Assembly (NCBI GenBank): GCA_025998875.1
Contig: AP024675.1
Location: 885,589 to 949,588, forward strand
Source: Bacteroidota bacterium
Lineage (GTDB): Bacteria; Bacteroidota; Rhodothermia; JANXDC01
Reading direction: 5' to 3'
DNA length: 64,000 nucleotides
Shown: one piece after another, positions 18,583-26,882 of the stretch
How positions within the stretch are numbered: the stretch's first letter is position 1
Layout: every line of letters starts with the position of its first letter
Notes under the pieces: generated by a model
Told to the model about the DNA's origin: nothing
The model's input: only the letters and a program-made list of their open reading frames with translations
The model's database searches: none
Made by a program: the position numbers and the translations under genes

Positions 18583-19143
18583 TTAATTCAGGCTGGGATG
18601 TTCGGGGAAATTGGCCATCAGGCGATATTCCCCACCCAGCTCATGGAGGAGGGTCCGCCACAGCCGTTCGGGTTCGGTGTCGAACACAAAGCGCGCCTCA
18701 GCCGGCATGACGATCCAGTCGCTGCGTGCACACTCCCCTTCCAGCTGGCCGGGCGACCAGCCCGCGTAACCGATACAGAATCGGAATCCATCGGGATCGG
18801 CCCCTTCGCGCAACAGCTCCTGCACGGCTTGGAGTGATCCTCCCCAATATACCCCCTCAACCAGGAGGTGGGCGTCCGGGATATATGCCCCATAGCGGTG
18901 CACGTAATGCAGCGTGTTCGGCTGCACAGGTCCCCCGTAGAAAAGGGGAAGATCGGCGGCAAAATACTCCGGAGCGGCCTCGCGGAGCGTAACCGGAAGG
19001 GGACGGTTGATCACCAGCCCGTATGATCCCTGCACCCCATGCTCACAGAGCAAAACCACGGTGCGCCGAAAGTGGGGGTCCTGCAGCAGGGGCTGAGCGA
19101 TGAGCAATAGCCCCGCTCTTAGCTCACGCGCGGATCCCAGCAT
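18583..19143 (-). CDS. yqgE: YqgE/AlgH family protein (UPF0301)
   Basis: Conserved protein of unknown biochemical role. The 186 residues match the family: LLIAQPLLQDPHFRRTVVLLCEH (split over 12-34), GSYGLVINRP, FYGGPVQPNTLHYVH and the C-terminal IGYAGWSPGQLEGE motif. In some Gram-negative bacteria the gene sits with ruvX; here it is alone, convergent with tRNA-Gln. Confidence 0.94.
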   Translation of the reverse strand: MLGSARELRAGLLLIAQPLLQDPHFRRTVVLLCEHGVQGSYGLVINRPLPVTLREAAPEYFAADLPLFYGGPVQPNTLHYVHRYGAYIPDAHLLVEGVYWGGSLQAVQELLREGADPDGFRFCIGYAGWSPGQLEGECARSDWIVMPAEARFVFDTEPERLWRTLLHELGGEYRLMANFPEHPSLN

Positions 19144-19223
19144 AACCCCTCAGGGCTTGCACAACGCGTGTAAAATACAAAACTTCATCACCGGGACCGA
19201 ACAGCAAAGAGGCTGAAGGAGCG

Positions 19224-19940
19224 ATGCGCCTATTGGTCAATATCGATCATGTGGCCACGTTGCGCAACGTACGAGCCGCGCGCTATCCGGATCCCGTACA
19301 GGCAGCCGTGCTCTGCGAACTGGCGGGAGCCGACGGAATCGTCTTCCACCTCCGCGAGGATCGGCGTCATATCACGGAGCGAGATGTACGCCTGCTCCGC
19401 GAGGTCGTGGTGGGCAAGCTGGACTTCGAAATGGCACCTACCGAGGAAATGGTACGTATCTGCCTGGAGACGCGTCCCCAGCTGGCCACCCTAGTTCCGG
19501 AACGGCGACAGGAGCTCACCACCGAAGGAGGGCTCGATGTGCAGGGCCAGGCCCGGCAGCTGGAGCCCATAGTCAAACGGCTTCAGGATGCGGGCATTGA
19601 GGTGAGCCTCTTCGTGGACCCTGACCTGGTCCAGATTGAGTGGGCCCGGGCTATCGGGGCGACAACTATAGAGCTGCATACGGGCGACTACGCCAACGCG
19701 CGCACGGAGTCCGAGCGAGAACATGAGCTCATCTTGCTCCGCGAGGCGGCTCAGCTTGCCCACGAGCTGGGGTTGCGCGTACACGCCGGGCATGGACTGG
19801 ATTACTGGAATTTTTCCGCCTTCAAGCGCACCGTGCCTCATGTAGAGGAGGTCAGCATCGGACACGCCATCATAGCCCGGGCGGTGCTCGTGGGGCTGGA
19901 TCGGGCGGTGCGGGACATGCTGGCGCTCGTACGCGGCTAG
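19224..19940 (+). CDS. pdxJ: Pyridoxine 5'-phosphate synthase PdxJ
   Basis: Joins 1-deoxyxylulose 5-phosphate and 3-amino-2-oxopropyl phosphate in the DXP-dependent vitamin B6 pathway. The 238 residues start [15 protein letters not shown], the PdxJ hallmark, with the catalytic regions [21 protein letters not shown]-like (here [10 protein letters not shown]) and [10 protein letters not shown] near residue 188. Its stop overlaps the stop of the convergent plsY-like gene. PLP made here would serve the decarboxylase and tryptophanase further right. Confidence 0.97.
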   Translation: MRLLVNIDHVATLRNVRAARYPDPVQAAVLCELAGADGIVFHLREDRRHITERDVRLLREVVVGKLDFEMAPTEEMVRICLETRPQLATLVPERRQELTTEGGLDVQGQARQLEPIVKRLQDAGIEVSLFVDPDLVQIEWARAIGATTIELHTGDYANARTESEREHELILLREAAQLAHELGLRVHAGHGLDYWNFSAFKRTVPHVEEVSIGHAIIARAVLVGLDRAVRDMLALVRG

Positions 19941-20530
19941 GCGCGCGTCCGGTACCACCGCCTGGCGTCAGCTACATGTTTGCCCAATATGAGCACCGCC
20001 AACAGCACAAGCGCCCAGTCCACCTCCCCTCTGTAGAAGATCCCTCCCAGCGGGACCGAAGCCAGGGTGGCCACGATATTGGCCCGGTTGATGTCCCGCA
20101 ACCACAACCGATAACTCACCCACCAGAGCAGGCACCAGAGGAACACAAGCCCGGGGGCCAATAAAAGCAAGGCCGCCCCGGCCGTGGCCAACCCCTTTCC
20201 CCCCGAAAGCCGCCCAAGGGATAGGGAAAGCCAGAGGTTGTAGTTGTGCCCCGCCACGGCTCCCAGAAGCGCCCCCCAGTACACCGAAACCTGCCAGCCC
20301 AACAGAAGACCCGCAAGCACTATGGCCACAAGCCCCTTTAGTCCATCGATGATGCCCACCAGGATCCCGATCGCCCTGCTGCCTGTGACCTCGTAGGCGT
20401 TACGTCCCCCCACATTCCCTGAGCCCATGAGCCGGATGTCCAGCCCCGTGCGCCACCGGACCAGGAGGTAGGCGGTGGGAAAGGAACCGACCAGATAGCC
20501 CAGCAGCGCGGCTGCCGCCCAGATCTTCAT
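19937..20530 (-). CDS. Divergent PlsY-like glycerol-3-phosphate acyltransferase
   Basis: Integral membrane protein of 197 residues with about five transmembrane helices. It has two of the PlsY motifs: [13 protein letters not shown] (residues about 38-50; GSGNxGxTN in standard PlsY) and [10 protein letters not shown] (about 109-118). The third motif (AHRxNI) is not recognisable near the C-terminus. A canonical PlsY lies at 46.6-47.2 kb beside gpsA, so this copy is a paralogue that may use another acyl donor or acceptor. ATG 20530 begins the membrane domain; upstream in-frame residues look unrelated. Confidence 0.8.
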   Translation of the reverse strand: MKIWAAAALLGYLVGSFPTAYLLVRWRTGLDIRLMGSGNVGGRNAYEVTGSRAIGILVGIIDGLKGLVAIVLAGLLLGWQVSVYWGALLGAVAGHNYNLWLSLSLGRLSGGKGLATAGAALLLLAPGLVFLWCLLWWVSYRLWLRDINRANIVATLASVPLGGIFYRGEVDWALVLLAVLILGKHVADARRWYRTRA

Positions 20531-20646
20531 AGCCCACTCCACCCCGCAGAGGGAGAAGAAGATATGGGGTCCATGCGGCCGCATACAATAAACCGGCCTC
20601 TGCGGACGTTTATATTTCTGGACTTGAGGCACCTTCCCGGGGCGCG

Positions 20647-21210
20647 ATGCGCGATGCGGTATTGATCCGAGCCTACCTGGAGCGCGGCGATGAGCGCGCC
20701 TTCGCCGAGCTCCTGGAGCGCTACGGAGCGCGCGTATACAGTTTTCTGCGTTGGCGGGCCGGAACAGAGGAGCTGGCCCGGGATCTGTTTCAGGAGACGT
20801 TTCTGCGCGTGCTGGAGGCCTTGCCGCGAACGTACCGCCATGAGGAACGCTTTCTGGCCTGGGTGATGCGTATCGCTTACCGGGTCTGGCTCGACCATCT
20901 GCGGCGAACGCCCCCCACAGAACCTCTTCCGGAAGAAGAGGATCTGGAGGTTGCCCCAGAAAACGATCTGGCCTCCGAGGAACCCGATCCGCTGGAGGCG
21001 CTCGAGGCCCGGGAACAGGAGGCGCTGCTGCGGGGCTGGATCGCCAGCCTACCGGAACCCCAGAAAGAGGTCGTTCTGCTTCGCCTCTACGGGGGGCTAT
21101 CGTTCCGGCAGATCGCTGAACTGCTCCAGATCCCCCTGAACACAGCGCTGGGCAGAATGCATTACGCCATCAACAAGCTACGAAAGCAGGTGCAGCATTA
21201 TGTCTCGTGA
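20647..21210 (+). CDS. ECF-type RNA polymerase sigma factor
   Basis: Alternative sigma factor of 187 residues. Region 2 includes ARDLFQETFLRVLEALPRTY (about 44-63) and the -10-reading segment FLAWVMRIAYRVWLDHLRR; region 4 is the HTH LSFRQIAELLQIPLNTALGRMHYAINKLR near the C-terminus. An acidic linker (PLPEEEDLEV ... SEEPDP) separates them. The next gene overlaps it by 11 bases and encodes a single-pass membrane protein, the usual place of an anti-sigma factor, and four further envelope genes follow. It likely controls its own locus. Confidence 0.93.
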   Translation: MRDAVLIRAYLERGDERAFAELLERYGARVYSFLRWRAGTEELARDLFQETFLRVLEALPRTYRHEERFLAWVMRIAYRVWLDHLRRTPPTEPLPEEEDLEVAPENDLASEEPDPLEALEAREQEALLRGWIASLPEPQKEVVLLRLYGGLSFRQIAELLQIPLNTALGRMHYAINKLRKQVQHYVS

Positions 21211-21556
21211 ACCTTTTGCCTGGACGGACCGGTGGCCTCTGCCCACCTGGTATCCCCCTGCAGAAGCCCTCACCTCCCTCATGGAGGAGGCCCGACGTCG
21301 AGCCCGTCTGCGCCGGCTCCGACGTCGAATAAGACCCCTTGCCGGGGCCCTCCTGCTTCTGATACTCGGACTGGGAATAGCCTGGTGGGCCCGACCGGGC
21401 CCGGAGCAGGCGCCCACCCCCGACGACTTTTCCACGCTGGAATGGGAATTTCCACGCCAACAGCTGCAACCCCGCCTGGAAGAAATCCAGAACCATATCG
21501 TGTGGATACGCCAGAGCTTGGATTACGAACTCCGATTCGCACAACAGGAGGAGTGA
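21200..21556 (+). CDS. Single-pass membrane protein, possible anti-sigma factor
   Basis: A 118-residue protein that overlaps the sigma-factor gene by 11 bases. A basic arginine-rich cytoplasmic part (residues about 30-46, RRRARLRRLRRRIR) precedes one transmembrane helix (about 47-65, AGALLLLILGLGIAWW), then an outer part with a short predicted coiled coil. There is no zinc-finger HxxxCxxC motif of classical anti-sigma factors. Position suggests it restrains the ECF sigma; sequence alone does not prove this. Confidence 0.7.
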   Translation: MSREPFAWTDRWPLPTWYPPAEALTSLMEEARRRARLRRLRRRIRPLAGALLLLILGLGIAWWARPGPEQAPTPDDFSTLEWEFPRQQLQPRLEEIQNHIVWIRQSLDYELRFAQQEE

Positions 21557-21561
21557 GCACC

Positions 21562-22227
21562 ATGAAGGGCTGGATGGGGCTGGTTCTGCTCATCACCTGT
21601 ACCGGTTCACTCTGGGCGCAGAGCGCAAACCTGGAAATCCGTGGTGGGAGGGTCTTCATTAACGGTCGGGAACTTTCCCAACAGGACCTACCCCAGGGTT
21701 TTGACCCGAGCCGACTAGACGGGCTGCGCATCCAGGTAAGGGGACGGGACACCTACGGGGTCCTGGTCGATCCTTCCGGGAAGCAGTGGATCTTTACCCC
21801 CGAGGGCCAGCTGCGCCCTTCCCGGGAAGCAGGGGTTCGCGCTCAACTTATCCCCCTGCCCTGGCCGGGCATTCCGGACGCTGAAGAAGAGATAGGGCTG
21901 GCCGCACAACGTGCTCGCCTGCAGGCCTGGGAAGCCCAGATGCAGGCCCTCGAGGTCCAGCTCGAAAATCTTCTGGCCAGATACCGCAACGTGCTCGGCC
22001 AGCCGTATACACCGCGGATCACCCCCGAACAACGCCAGGCCCTCGAGGCCAGGCTGCGCTCCTATCTGGAGGAGCTCTTTGAGCTACAACAGCGCATGTA
22101 CGAACAGCAGATCCAGACTCTGCGTCAGGAACTGGAGCGAGTTAGCCGTTCGCTCGAGGAGCGAAAGCAACGACGTCAGCAAATCATCGAGCGCCGCCTG
22201 CGCGACATACTAGGGAAAAACGAATAA
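21562..22227 (+). CDS. Secreted coiled-coil protein with a GGRVFINGR motif
   Basis: Unrecognised exported protein of 221 residues. Residues 1-20 are a signal peptide ending WAQ. A small beta-rich domain follows (LEIRGGRVFINGREL, then GLRIQVRGRDTYGVLVDPSGKQW); from about residue 105 the rest is a long coiled coil rich in Gln, Glu, Arg and Leu. The start ATG 21562 lies five bases after the previous stop, with GGAGGAG before it. The motif and layout recur in the gene at 23549, so the two flank the barrel gene as relatives. The role is probably envelope-related. Confidence 0.75.
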   Translation: MKGWMGLVLLITCTGSLWAQSANLEIRGGRVFINGRELSQQDLPQGFDPSRLDGLRIQVRGRDTYGVLVDPSGKQWIFTPEGQLRPSREAGVRAQLIPLPWPGIPDAEEEIGLAAQRARLQAWEAQMQALEVQLENLLARYRNVLGQPYTPRITPEQRQALEARLRSYLEELFELQQRMYEQQIQTLRQELERVSRSLEERKQRRQQIIERRLRDILGKNE

Positions 22228-22237
22228 TGAGGGAAAA

Positions 22238-23533
22238 ATGAAATGCCTCTGGGTATACTGCGTGCTATTTCTGGGCGGCATGGCCCTGGCATATCCCCTT
22301 CGGGCTCAGATACCGGACAGCCTGCACCAGCATGCCCCCCGCGTTTTCCTGGACTGCCCGACCAGCTTCTGCGACCTTGACTACATCCGCACGGAGGTGG
22401 CCTTCGTGAACTACGTACGGGACCCGGCGCAGGCCGAAGTCTATGTGCTTCTGACCACGCAGAGCACGGGCAGCGGAGGTACGGAGTATACCCTTACCTT
22501 TCAGGGACGGCGCCGCTTTGCCGGCCTGTACGATACCCTGCGATTCTCTACCCCACCGCAAGCCCCCGTAGAGGTCCGCAGACGGGAGCTGGCACATCGG
22601 CTCCGGCTGGGTCTTGTCCGCTATGCGGCCCGCACCCCGGTGGCCGATCAGCTACGACTCACCTACACGGTACCCTCCGCCCATCTGGCTGCAGCGCGGG
22701 TGCGGGATCGATGGAACAACTGGGTCTTTAGGGTCTCCCTCAACGGATACCTGAACGCCGAACAGCAAACCCGGACGAACAACTACTCTGCCTCTTTATC
22801 CGCACAACGCATTACCCCGGATTGGAAAATCACCTTCCAACTCTCCTACAGCCAGGGGGAAAGCCGTTTCAACCTGGGGGAACGCCAGGTACGCTCCGTT
22901 TCCTGGAATCAGAACGTCAACGCGCTCCTGGTCAGCAGTCTGGGTGCACACTGGTCTGCGGGAGGCTTTCTGAACCTGACCCGATCTACGTACCGGAACC
23001 TGAACGCGAACCTGAGCGCCCAGCCTGCGATCGAGTATAATCTGTTTCCCTACGCCGAGGCCACACGCCGCCAGCTACGCATCCTCTATCGCACGGGACC
23101 GATCTGGAATCGGTATCGGGAAGAAACCCTTTTCGGCAAGACAGAGGAGGGGCTCTGGGCCCAGAGCCTCACCATAGCCACCCAGGCCCGTGAACCCTGG
23201 GGCTCGATCAACGCCTCCATAGAAGGCGGACATTATTTTCACGACCTGAGCAAACGACGCCTGACCCTTTTCGGCTCCATGGATCTGCGTCTGCGCGAAG
23301 GGCTCTCGCTGACCCTGGCGGGAAACTTCTCCTGGATCCGAGATCAGATCACCCTTCCCCGACGAGGAGCCACTGCGGAGGAGATCCTGCTGCGCCAGCG
23401 GCAATTGGCCACGAACTACTCTTACTGGATCAGTGTGGGGCTCACGTACACCTTTGGCGCGATCTACAACAACGTGGTCAACCCCCGATTCGGTTCTTCA
23501 GGCGGCGGGGGCGTTATGATCATCGTGCAATAA
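22238..23533 (+). CDS. Predicted outer-membrane beta-barrel protein
   Basis: A 431-residue exported protein: signal peptide 1-23 (ending LRAQ), a soluble domain of about 130 residues with FLDCPTSFCDLDYIRTEV and VLLTTQSTGSGGTEYTLTF, and a C-terminal region of alternating amphipathic strands rich in Tyr, Asn and Ser (from about residue 165 to the end) typical of an outer-membrane barrel. From memory, similar conserved hypotheticals exist in Gemmatimonadota and Bacteroidota; no function is known to me. Two cysteines in the first domain could form a disulfide. Position between two GRV-motif proteins suggests a joint envelope function. Confidence 0.75.
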   Translation: MKCLWVYCVLFLGGMALAYPLRAQIPDSLHQHAPRVFLDCPTSFCDLDYIRTEVAFVNYVRDPAQAEVYVLLTTQSTGSGGTEYTLTFQGRRRFAGLYDTLRFSTPPQAPVEVRRRELAHRLRLGLVRYAARTPVADQLRLTYTVPSAHLAAARVRDRWNNWVFRVSLNGYLNAEQQTRTNNYSASLSAQRITPDWKITFQLSYSQGESRFNLGERQVRSVSWNQNVNALLVSSLGAHWSAGGFLNLTRSTYRNLNANLSAQPAIEYNLFPYAEATRRQLRILYRTGPIWNRYREETLFGKTEEGLWAQSLTIATQAREPWGSINASIEGGHYFHDLSKRRLTLFGSMDLRLREGLSLTLAGNFSWIRDQITLPRRGATAEEILLRQRQLATNYSYWISVGLTYTFGAIYNNVVNPRFGSSGGGGVMIIVQ

Positions 23534-23548
23534 AAAGGAGGATACCCG

Positions 23549-23980
23549 ATGTCCGTATCTGCGCTATGGCTCGGCATCGTATTGCTGGCCCTCGGGCCAG
23601 CCCGGGAGGATACTACCCGAGCGGAACCGCTGACAATCCGCATCGAAAACGGTCGGGTCTACATCGGAAACCAGGCCGTACACCCGGACTCCAGCGGGGT
23701 TGTGGAGATACGGCTCTCCGGAGGAGAACGGATCTTCGTTCTGCCTTCCACAACCCGACCCGCACGACTGGCAGAGCGGTTGCTCTTTTCCCCCGCCCGG
23801 AATCTTCTCCTTTGGATTCCTCCGGGCATGAATATACTCCGGCTTGAGGAGAGGCTTCTGCGCCATCGGGATCCGGAAACCGAGCTGCGCCTTCTGGAAC
23901 GCGAGCTCCAGGAACTGGAAGCCCGACTGCGGAATTTGCGTCGACAGCTTTCCCGCCTTGCCCCCTCGGAATATCCGTAA
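23549..23980 (+). CDS. Secreted coiled-coil protein, relative of the 21562 product
   Basis: A 143-residue protein. A short hydrophobic N-terminus (about 1-17) probably exports it. Residues about 28-43 (LTIRIENGRVYIGNQAV) repeat the pattern in the protein two genes upstream, followed by a strand pair (GVVEIRLSGGERIFVLP) and a C-terminal helix of about 45 residues (ELRLLERELQELEARLRNL) with heptad character. ATG 23549 follows AAAAGGAGG. Last gene of the sigma-factor locus; a strong hairpin follows. Unrecognised family. Confidence 0.72.
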   Translation: MSVSALWLGIVLLALGPAREDTTRAEPLTIRIENGRVYIGNQAVHPDSSGVVEIRLSGGERIFVLPSTTRPARLAERLLFSPARNLLLWIPPGMNILRLEERLLRHRDPETELRLLERELQELEARLRNLRRQLSRLAPSEYP

Positions 23981-24008
23981 GGCCCTCTCCTCCCTGTTCG
24001 GCTGCCAT

Positions 24009-24039
24009 GCGGGACGGCCAGGTGAGGGAGCCGTCCCGC
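24009..24039 (+). terminator. Hairpin after the ECF-sigma locus, possible terminator
   Basis: GCGGGACGG and CCGTCCCGC form a perfect 9-bp stem around a 13-base loop, 29 bases after the last stop codon. The nearest T-run (six Ts) comes about 24 bases later, so this is either a weak terminator or an RNA-stabilising hairpin. Confidence 0.5.
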
Positions 24040-24081
24040 CAGCCGGACAGCTTGATAACGGATTTTTTGCACGCCCCCCCC

Positions 24082-24219
24082 TGTGGATGTGGATAACCTC
24101 GGAGCAGGCTCCCTTCACATGGCACAAGCCTTGACATCCGGCTTTCGCGAGGCAGTAGGGCCGAATGAGCCCGGAGGCCAAGCGTCCCACCCCCGGATCG
24201 ATCCGGAAAACTATGCACA
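24082..24219. promoter_or_regulatory. DnaA-box group upstream of nrdJa
   Basis: The 371-base gap between 23981 and 24351 holds a perfect minus-strand DnaA box (TGTGGATAA at 24088-24096, reverse of TTATCCACA), an overlapping relative (TGTGGATGT, 24082-24090) and CTATGCACA (24211-24219, one mismatch to TTATNCACA). DnaA could regulate the reductase genes, as known for nrdAB in E. coli, or this could be a secondary part of the origin. Apart from this and the hairpin at 24009 I see only short palindromes (CGGATCGATCCG near 24194) in the gap. Confidence 0.55.
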
Positions 24220-24351
24220 GGCCCCCCGATAGATCCCTTCTGGATTCCGGGTAATCCGCTCAGCAGATCGGAACAAATCCGCGCCGGGTCTTGACCGATG
24301 GGGTGCAGATTGCGTACTTGAGGGGGAATCTGAGCCGAGGAGGTCGATTTC

Positions 24352-26862
24352 ATGATCGAACGCATGTTCGCCCACCGGGGCAAAACGGCGCAGCGAATCG
24401 GTCCGAAGCGTGTACGCGCCTACGCGGAACTGCACGCATACCTCAGCCGCCGCGTGCAGCGAGGAGATCTGCCCAGCCATCCGGATTATCTGGGGGGAAA
24501 CGAACTGGCCACAAACATCTACGAGCGGAAGTACTATCTCAAAGACCTCGAAGGGCATCTGCTGGAGCGTCGCCCGGAAGATGTATTCATCCGCCTGGCT
24601 GCCTTCATGGCCACCCTGGAACCCACAAAGAGCAAACAGCGCCGGTGGGCTGAGGCCTTTTACCGGTTGCTCTACGAGGGTCGTTTTATCCCGGGAGGGC
24701 GGGTGATCGCGGGCGCGGGGGATCTATATCGCCTCAAGACGTTGGCCAACTGCTTCGTCACCCAGATCGCCGATGACTCCATCGAGTCCATCTATCAGGC
24801 CGCCTACGAATGCGCCCGTACGTACTCCTTTGGCGGGGGCATCGGTGTAGACATTTCGCCTCTGCGGCCCAAAGACTCCGTCGTGCACAACGCGGCGGAT
24901 CGCTCCACCGGAGCCGTATCGTTTATGGATCTTTTCTCCCTCACGACCGGATTGATCGGGCAATCGGGTCGCCGCGGAGCGCTCATGATCACCATCGACG
25001 TCAAACATCCCGACGTGCTCGATTTTATCCGGGTCAAGAAGATCCCCAACTGGGTCACGCGCCAGATTGTCGAGCAATGCCAGTGGACGGGCCTTTTTAC
25101 GGAGCGCCAACTGCGGGAAATCGAGCGCCAGGTTATGGAAAACACCCAGGTACGCTTTGCCAATATCAGCATCAAGGTAAGCGACGAGTTCATGCAGGCC
25201 GTCGAGGAGCAGACCCGCTACGGCCCGCACAAAGTATTGCTCTACCGCAAATACTCCCGTCCCACCGTTCGAGAAGCCTATCAGGGTCCGGGGCGGCACT
25301 ATGCCCATGGCATTCCCTCGAAGGATATCCGGCAGTACGAGCTCTGGGAGGTATTCGAAAGCCTGGAGGCCCTGAACCGCTTCCTGGCTCAGGAGGGGCT
25401 GCCCGGCCTGGGGGAGGAGGCGCTGGCCGATCCGTTCCGGCGCGACGTATTTGGTGACTACGTGCTCGAGCTACCGGATCGCTCCTATGACCTGGCGATC
25501 CGTTACGCGGGGGACTTTCTGCTCTACTTCGGCTCCGAACCCACGGGGGAAATCCGGCGTCTGATCAAGGCCCGCCAGATCTGGGATGCCTTCGTGGAGG
25601 GCAACTACCGGACGGCCGAGCCCGGCCTGATCTTCTGGTCCACCATGGCCCGCTACAGCCCATCGAATTATGTGGGCCGCCCCATCTCGTGCACCAATCC
25701 GTGTGCAGAGGTGCCCCTTGAAGACGGGGGCGCCTGCAATCTGGGCTCGCTGAACCTGAGCCGTTTTGTGCGCAATGGCTATCGACCGGAAGCGGAAATC
25801 GAATGGGACCGGCTCTGGGAGGCCACTCAGGAGGCGGTGCGCTTTCTGGATAACGTGGTCAGCTGGAACGAACTCCTCAACCCCCTGGAGAAGCAACGCC
25901 GGGCCGCTTCCGAAACACGCCGGCTCGGGCTGGGTGTGATGGGCATCGCCGACATGCTCAATCAACTGGGGCTGGCCTACGACAGCCCGGTGGCCCTGGA
26001 GCTCCTGGAACAGATCATGGCCCATATAGCCAATGCGGCCTACCAGGCCTCTGCGCATCTGGCGGCAGAAAAGGGGGCCTCCCCGATCTTCGATTTCCAG
26101 CTCTACAGCCAGTGCCCCTTCTTTGAGGAGGCGCTTTGGCCTGAAACCCGCGAGCTCATACGCCAGCATGGACTCCGCAACATCGCCCTGCTCTCCATCG
26201 CCCCTACGGGAACGATTTCCAATATCGTACTGGGCTTTGAGCACGAAGGCCGCCATTACATCGGAGTCTCCGGAGGCGTGGAACCTATCTTCGCCCTCTA
26301 CTATACCCGGCGTTCGGAGTCCTTCGGAAACCGGTTCTTCCGGATCTTCCACAGCACAGTACAGGCTTATCTGGACATGCACGGGCTTTCGGAAAAAGCC
26401 CAGGAAGGAGACCTGAGCGAGCTTCTTCCGGAGCACTTCCTCCGCACCGCACACCACATCGATCCGGCCATGCGGGTTCGCGTACAGGCCATCTGCCAGA
26501 AATACGTGGATCATTCTATCTCCTCGACGGTGAACCTGCCGGAGGATATCGAGCCCGAGGTGATTTCCTCCATTTACCTGGAGGCCTGGAAGCAGGGACT
26601 GAAAGGCATCACGGTTTATCGAGACGGAAGCCGATATCCGATCCTGAGTGTGGATGGGAAAAAGACGCGCTTTCAGGAGCTCAAAGACCGGCGATTCCGC
26701 ATCCATCTGGCAGATGGATCTATGATCGAGGCCACAGGCGACGAGGTTATCCGTCTGCCCAATGGACGCCTGAGCACGGTGTACCATCTCTTGCTGGAGC
26801 TGGAACACGGACAGAGCCAGGAAACCGAACCGCTGGTAAGGGTACCGGTTCATCAGAACTGA
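24352..26862 (+). CDS. nrdJa: Class II (adenosylcobalamin-dependent) ribonucleotide reductase, catalytic part
   Basis: Reduces ribonucleotides to deoxyribonucleotides using a cobalamin-generated thiyl radical, without oxygen. The 836 residues show the reductase barrel: first redox Cys134 (TLANCFVTQ), radical-site Asn449, Cys451 and Glu453 (NPCAE), second redox Cys462 (GGACNLGS) and the phosphate-binding APTGTISN segment, whose PTGTIS form points to class II. No C-terminal tyrosine pair of class I is seen and no nrdB is present. The cysteine-rich C-terminal part that usually ends class II enzymes is missing and is supplied by the next gene. Position beside oriC fits replication supply. Confidence 0.92.
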   Translation: MIERMFAHRGKTAQRIGPKRVRAYAELHAYLSRRVQRGDLPSHPDYLGGNELATNIYERKYYLKDLEGHLLERRPEDVFIRLAAFMATLEPTKSKQRRWAEAFYRLLYEGRFIPGGRVIAGAGDLYRLKTLANCFVTQIADDSIESIYQAAYECARTYSFGGGIGVDISPLRPKDSVVHNAADRSTGAVSFMDLFSLTTGLIGQSGRRGALMITIDVKHPDVLDFIRVKKIPNWVTRQIVEQCQWTGLFTERQLREIERQVMENTQVRFANISIKVSDEFMQAVEEQTRYGPHKVLLYRKYSRPTVREAYQGPGRHYAHGIPSKDIRQYELWEVFESLEALNRFLAQEGLPGLGEEALADPFRRDVFGDYVLELPDRSYDLAIRYAGDFLLYFGSEPTGEIRRLIKARQIWDAFVEGNYRTAEPGLIFWSTMARYSPSNYVGRPISCTNPCAEVPLEDGGACNLGSLNLSRFVRNGYRPEAEIEWDRLWEATQEAVRFLDNVVSWNELLNPLEKQRRAASETRRLGLGVMGIADMLNQLGLAYDSPVALELLEQIMAHIANAAYQASAHLAAEKGASPIFDFQLYSQCPFFEEALWPETRELIRQHGLRNIALLSIAPTGTISNIVLGFEHEGRHYIGVSGGVEPIFALYYTRRSESFGNRFFRIFHSTVQAYLDMHGLSEKAQEGDLSELLPEHFLRTAHHIDPAMRVRVQAICQKYVDHSISSTVNLPEDIEPEVISSIYLEAWKQGLKGITVYRDGSRYPILSVDGKKTRFQELKDRRFRIHLADGSMIEATGDEVIRLPNGRLSTVYHLLLELEHGQSQETEPLVRVPVHQN

Positions 26863-26882
26863 CATCCAGAGGAGGAAAACTC

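Noticed and set aside
21200-21556. Classical zinc-finger anti-sigma factor
   Set aside because: The product lacks the HxxxCxxC motif; only gene position and one membrane helix support an anti-sigma role, so it is kept as a possibility.
24011-24183. Cobalamin riboswitch before nrdJa
   Set aside because: GGTGAGGGAGCCGTCCCGCC (24021-24040) and GAGCCCGGAGGCC (24167-24179) recall parts of a B12 riboswitch, which would make sense for a B12 enzyme. The core around the first block is incomplete, the two parts are about 130 bases apart and a T-run lies between them. A covariance-model search would decide.
23613-24383. Minus-strand open frame reaching across the gap before nrdJa
   Set aside because: Overlaps a likely coding gene antisense and has no ribosome site or family motif; the gap is better explained by a hairpin and DnaA boxes.
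25471-26865. Open frame of 464 codons antisense to nrdJa
   Set aside because: Mirror of a conserved enzyme; no signal for a separate gene.
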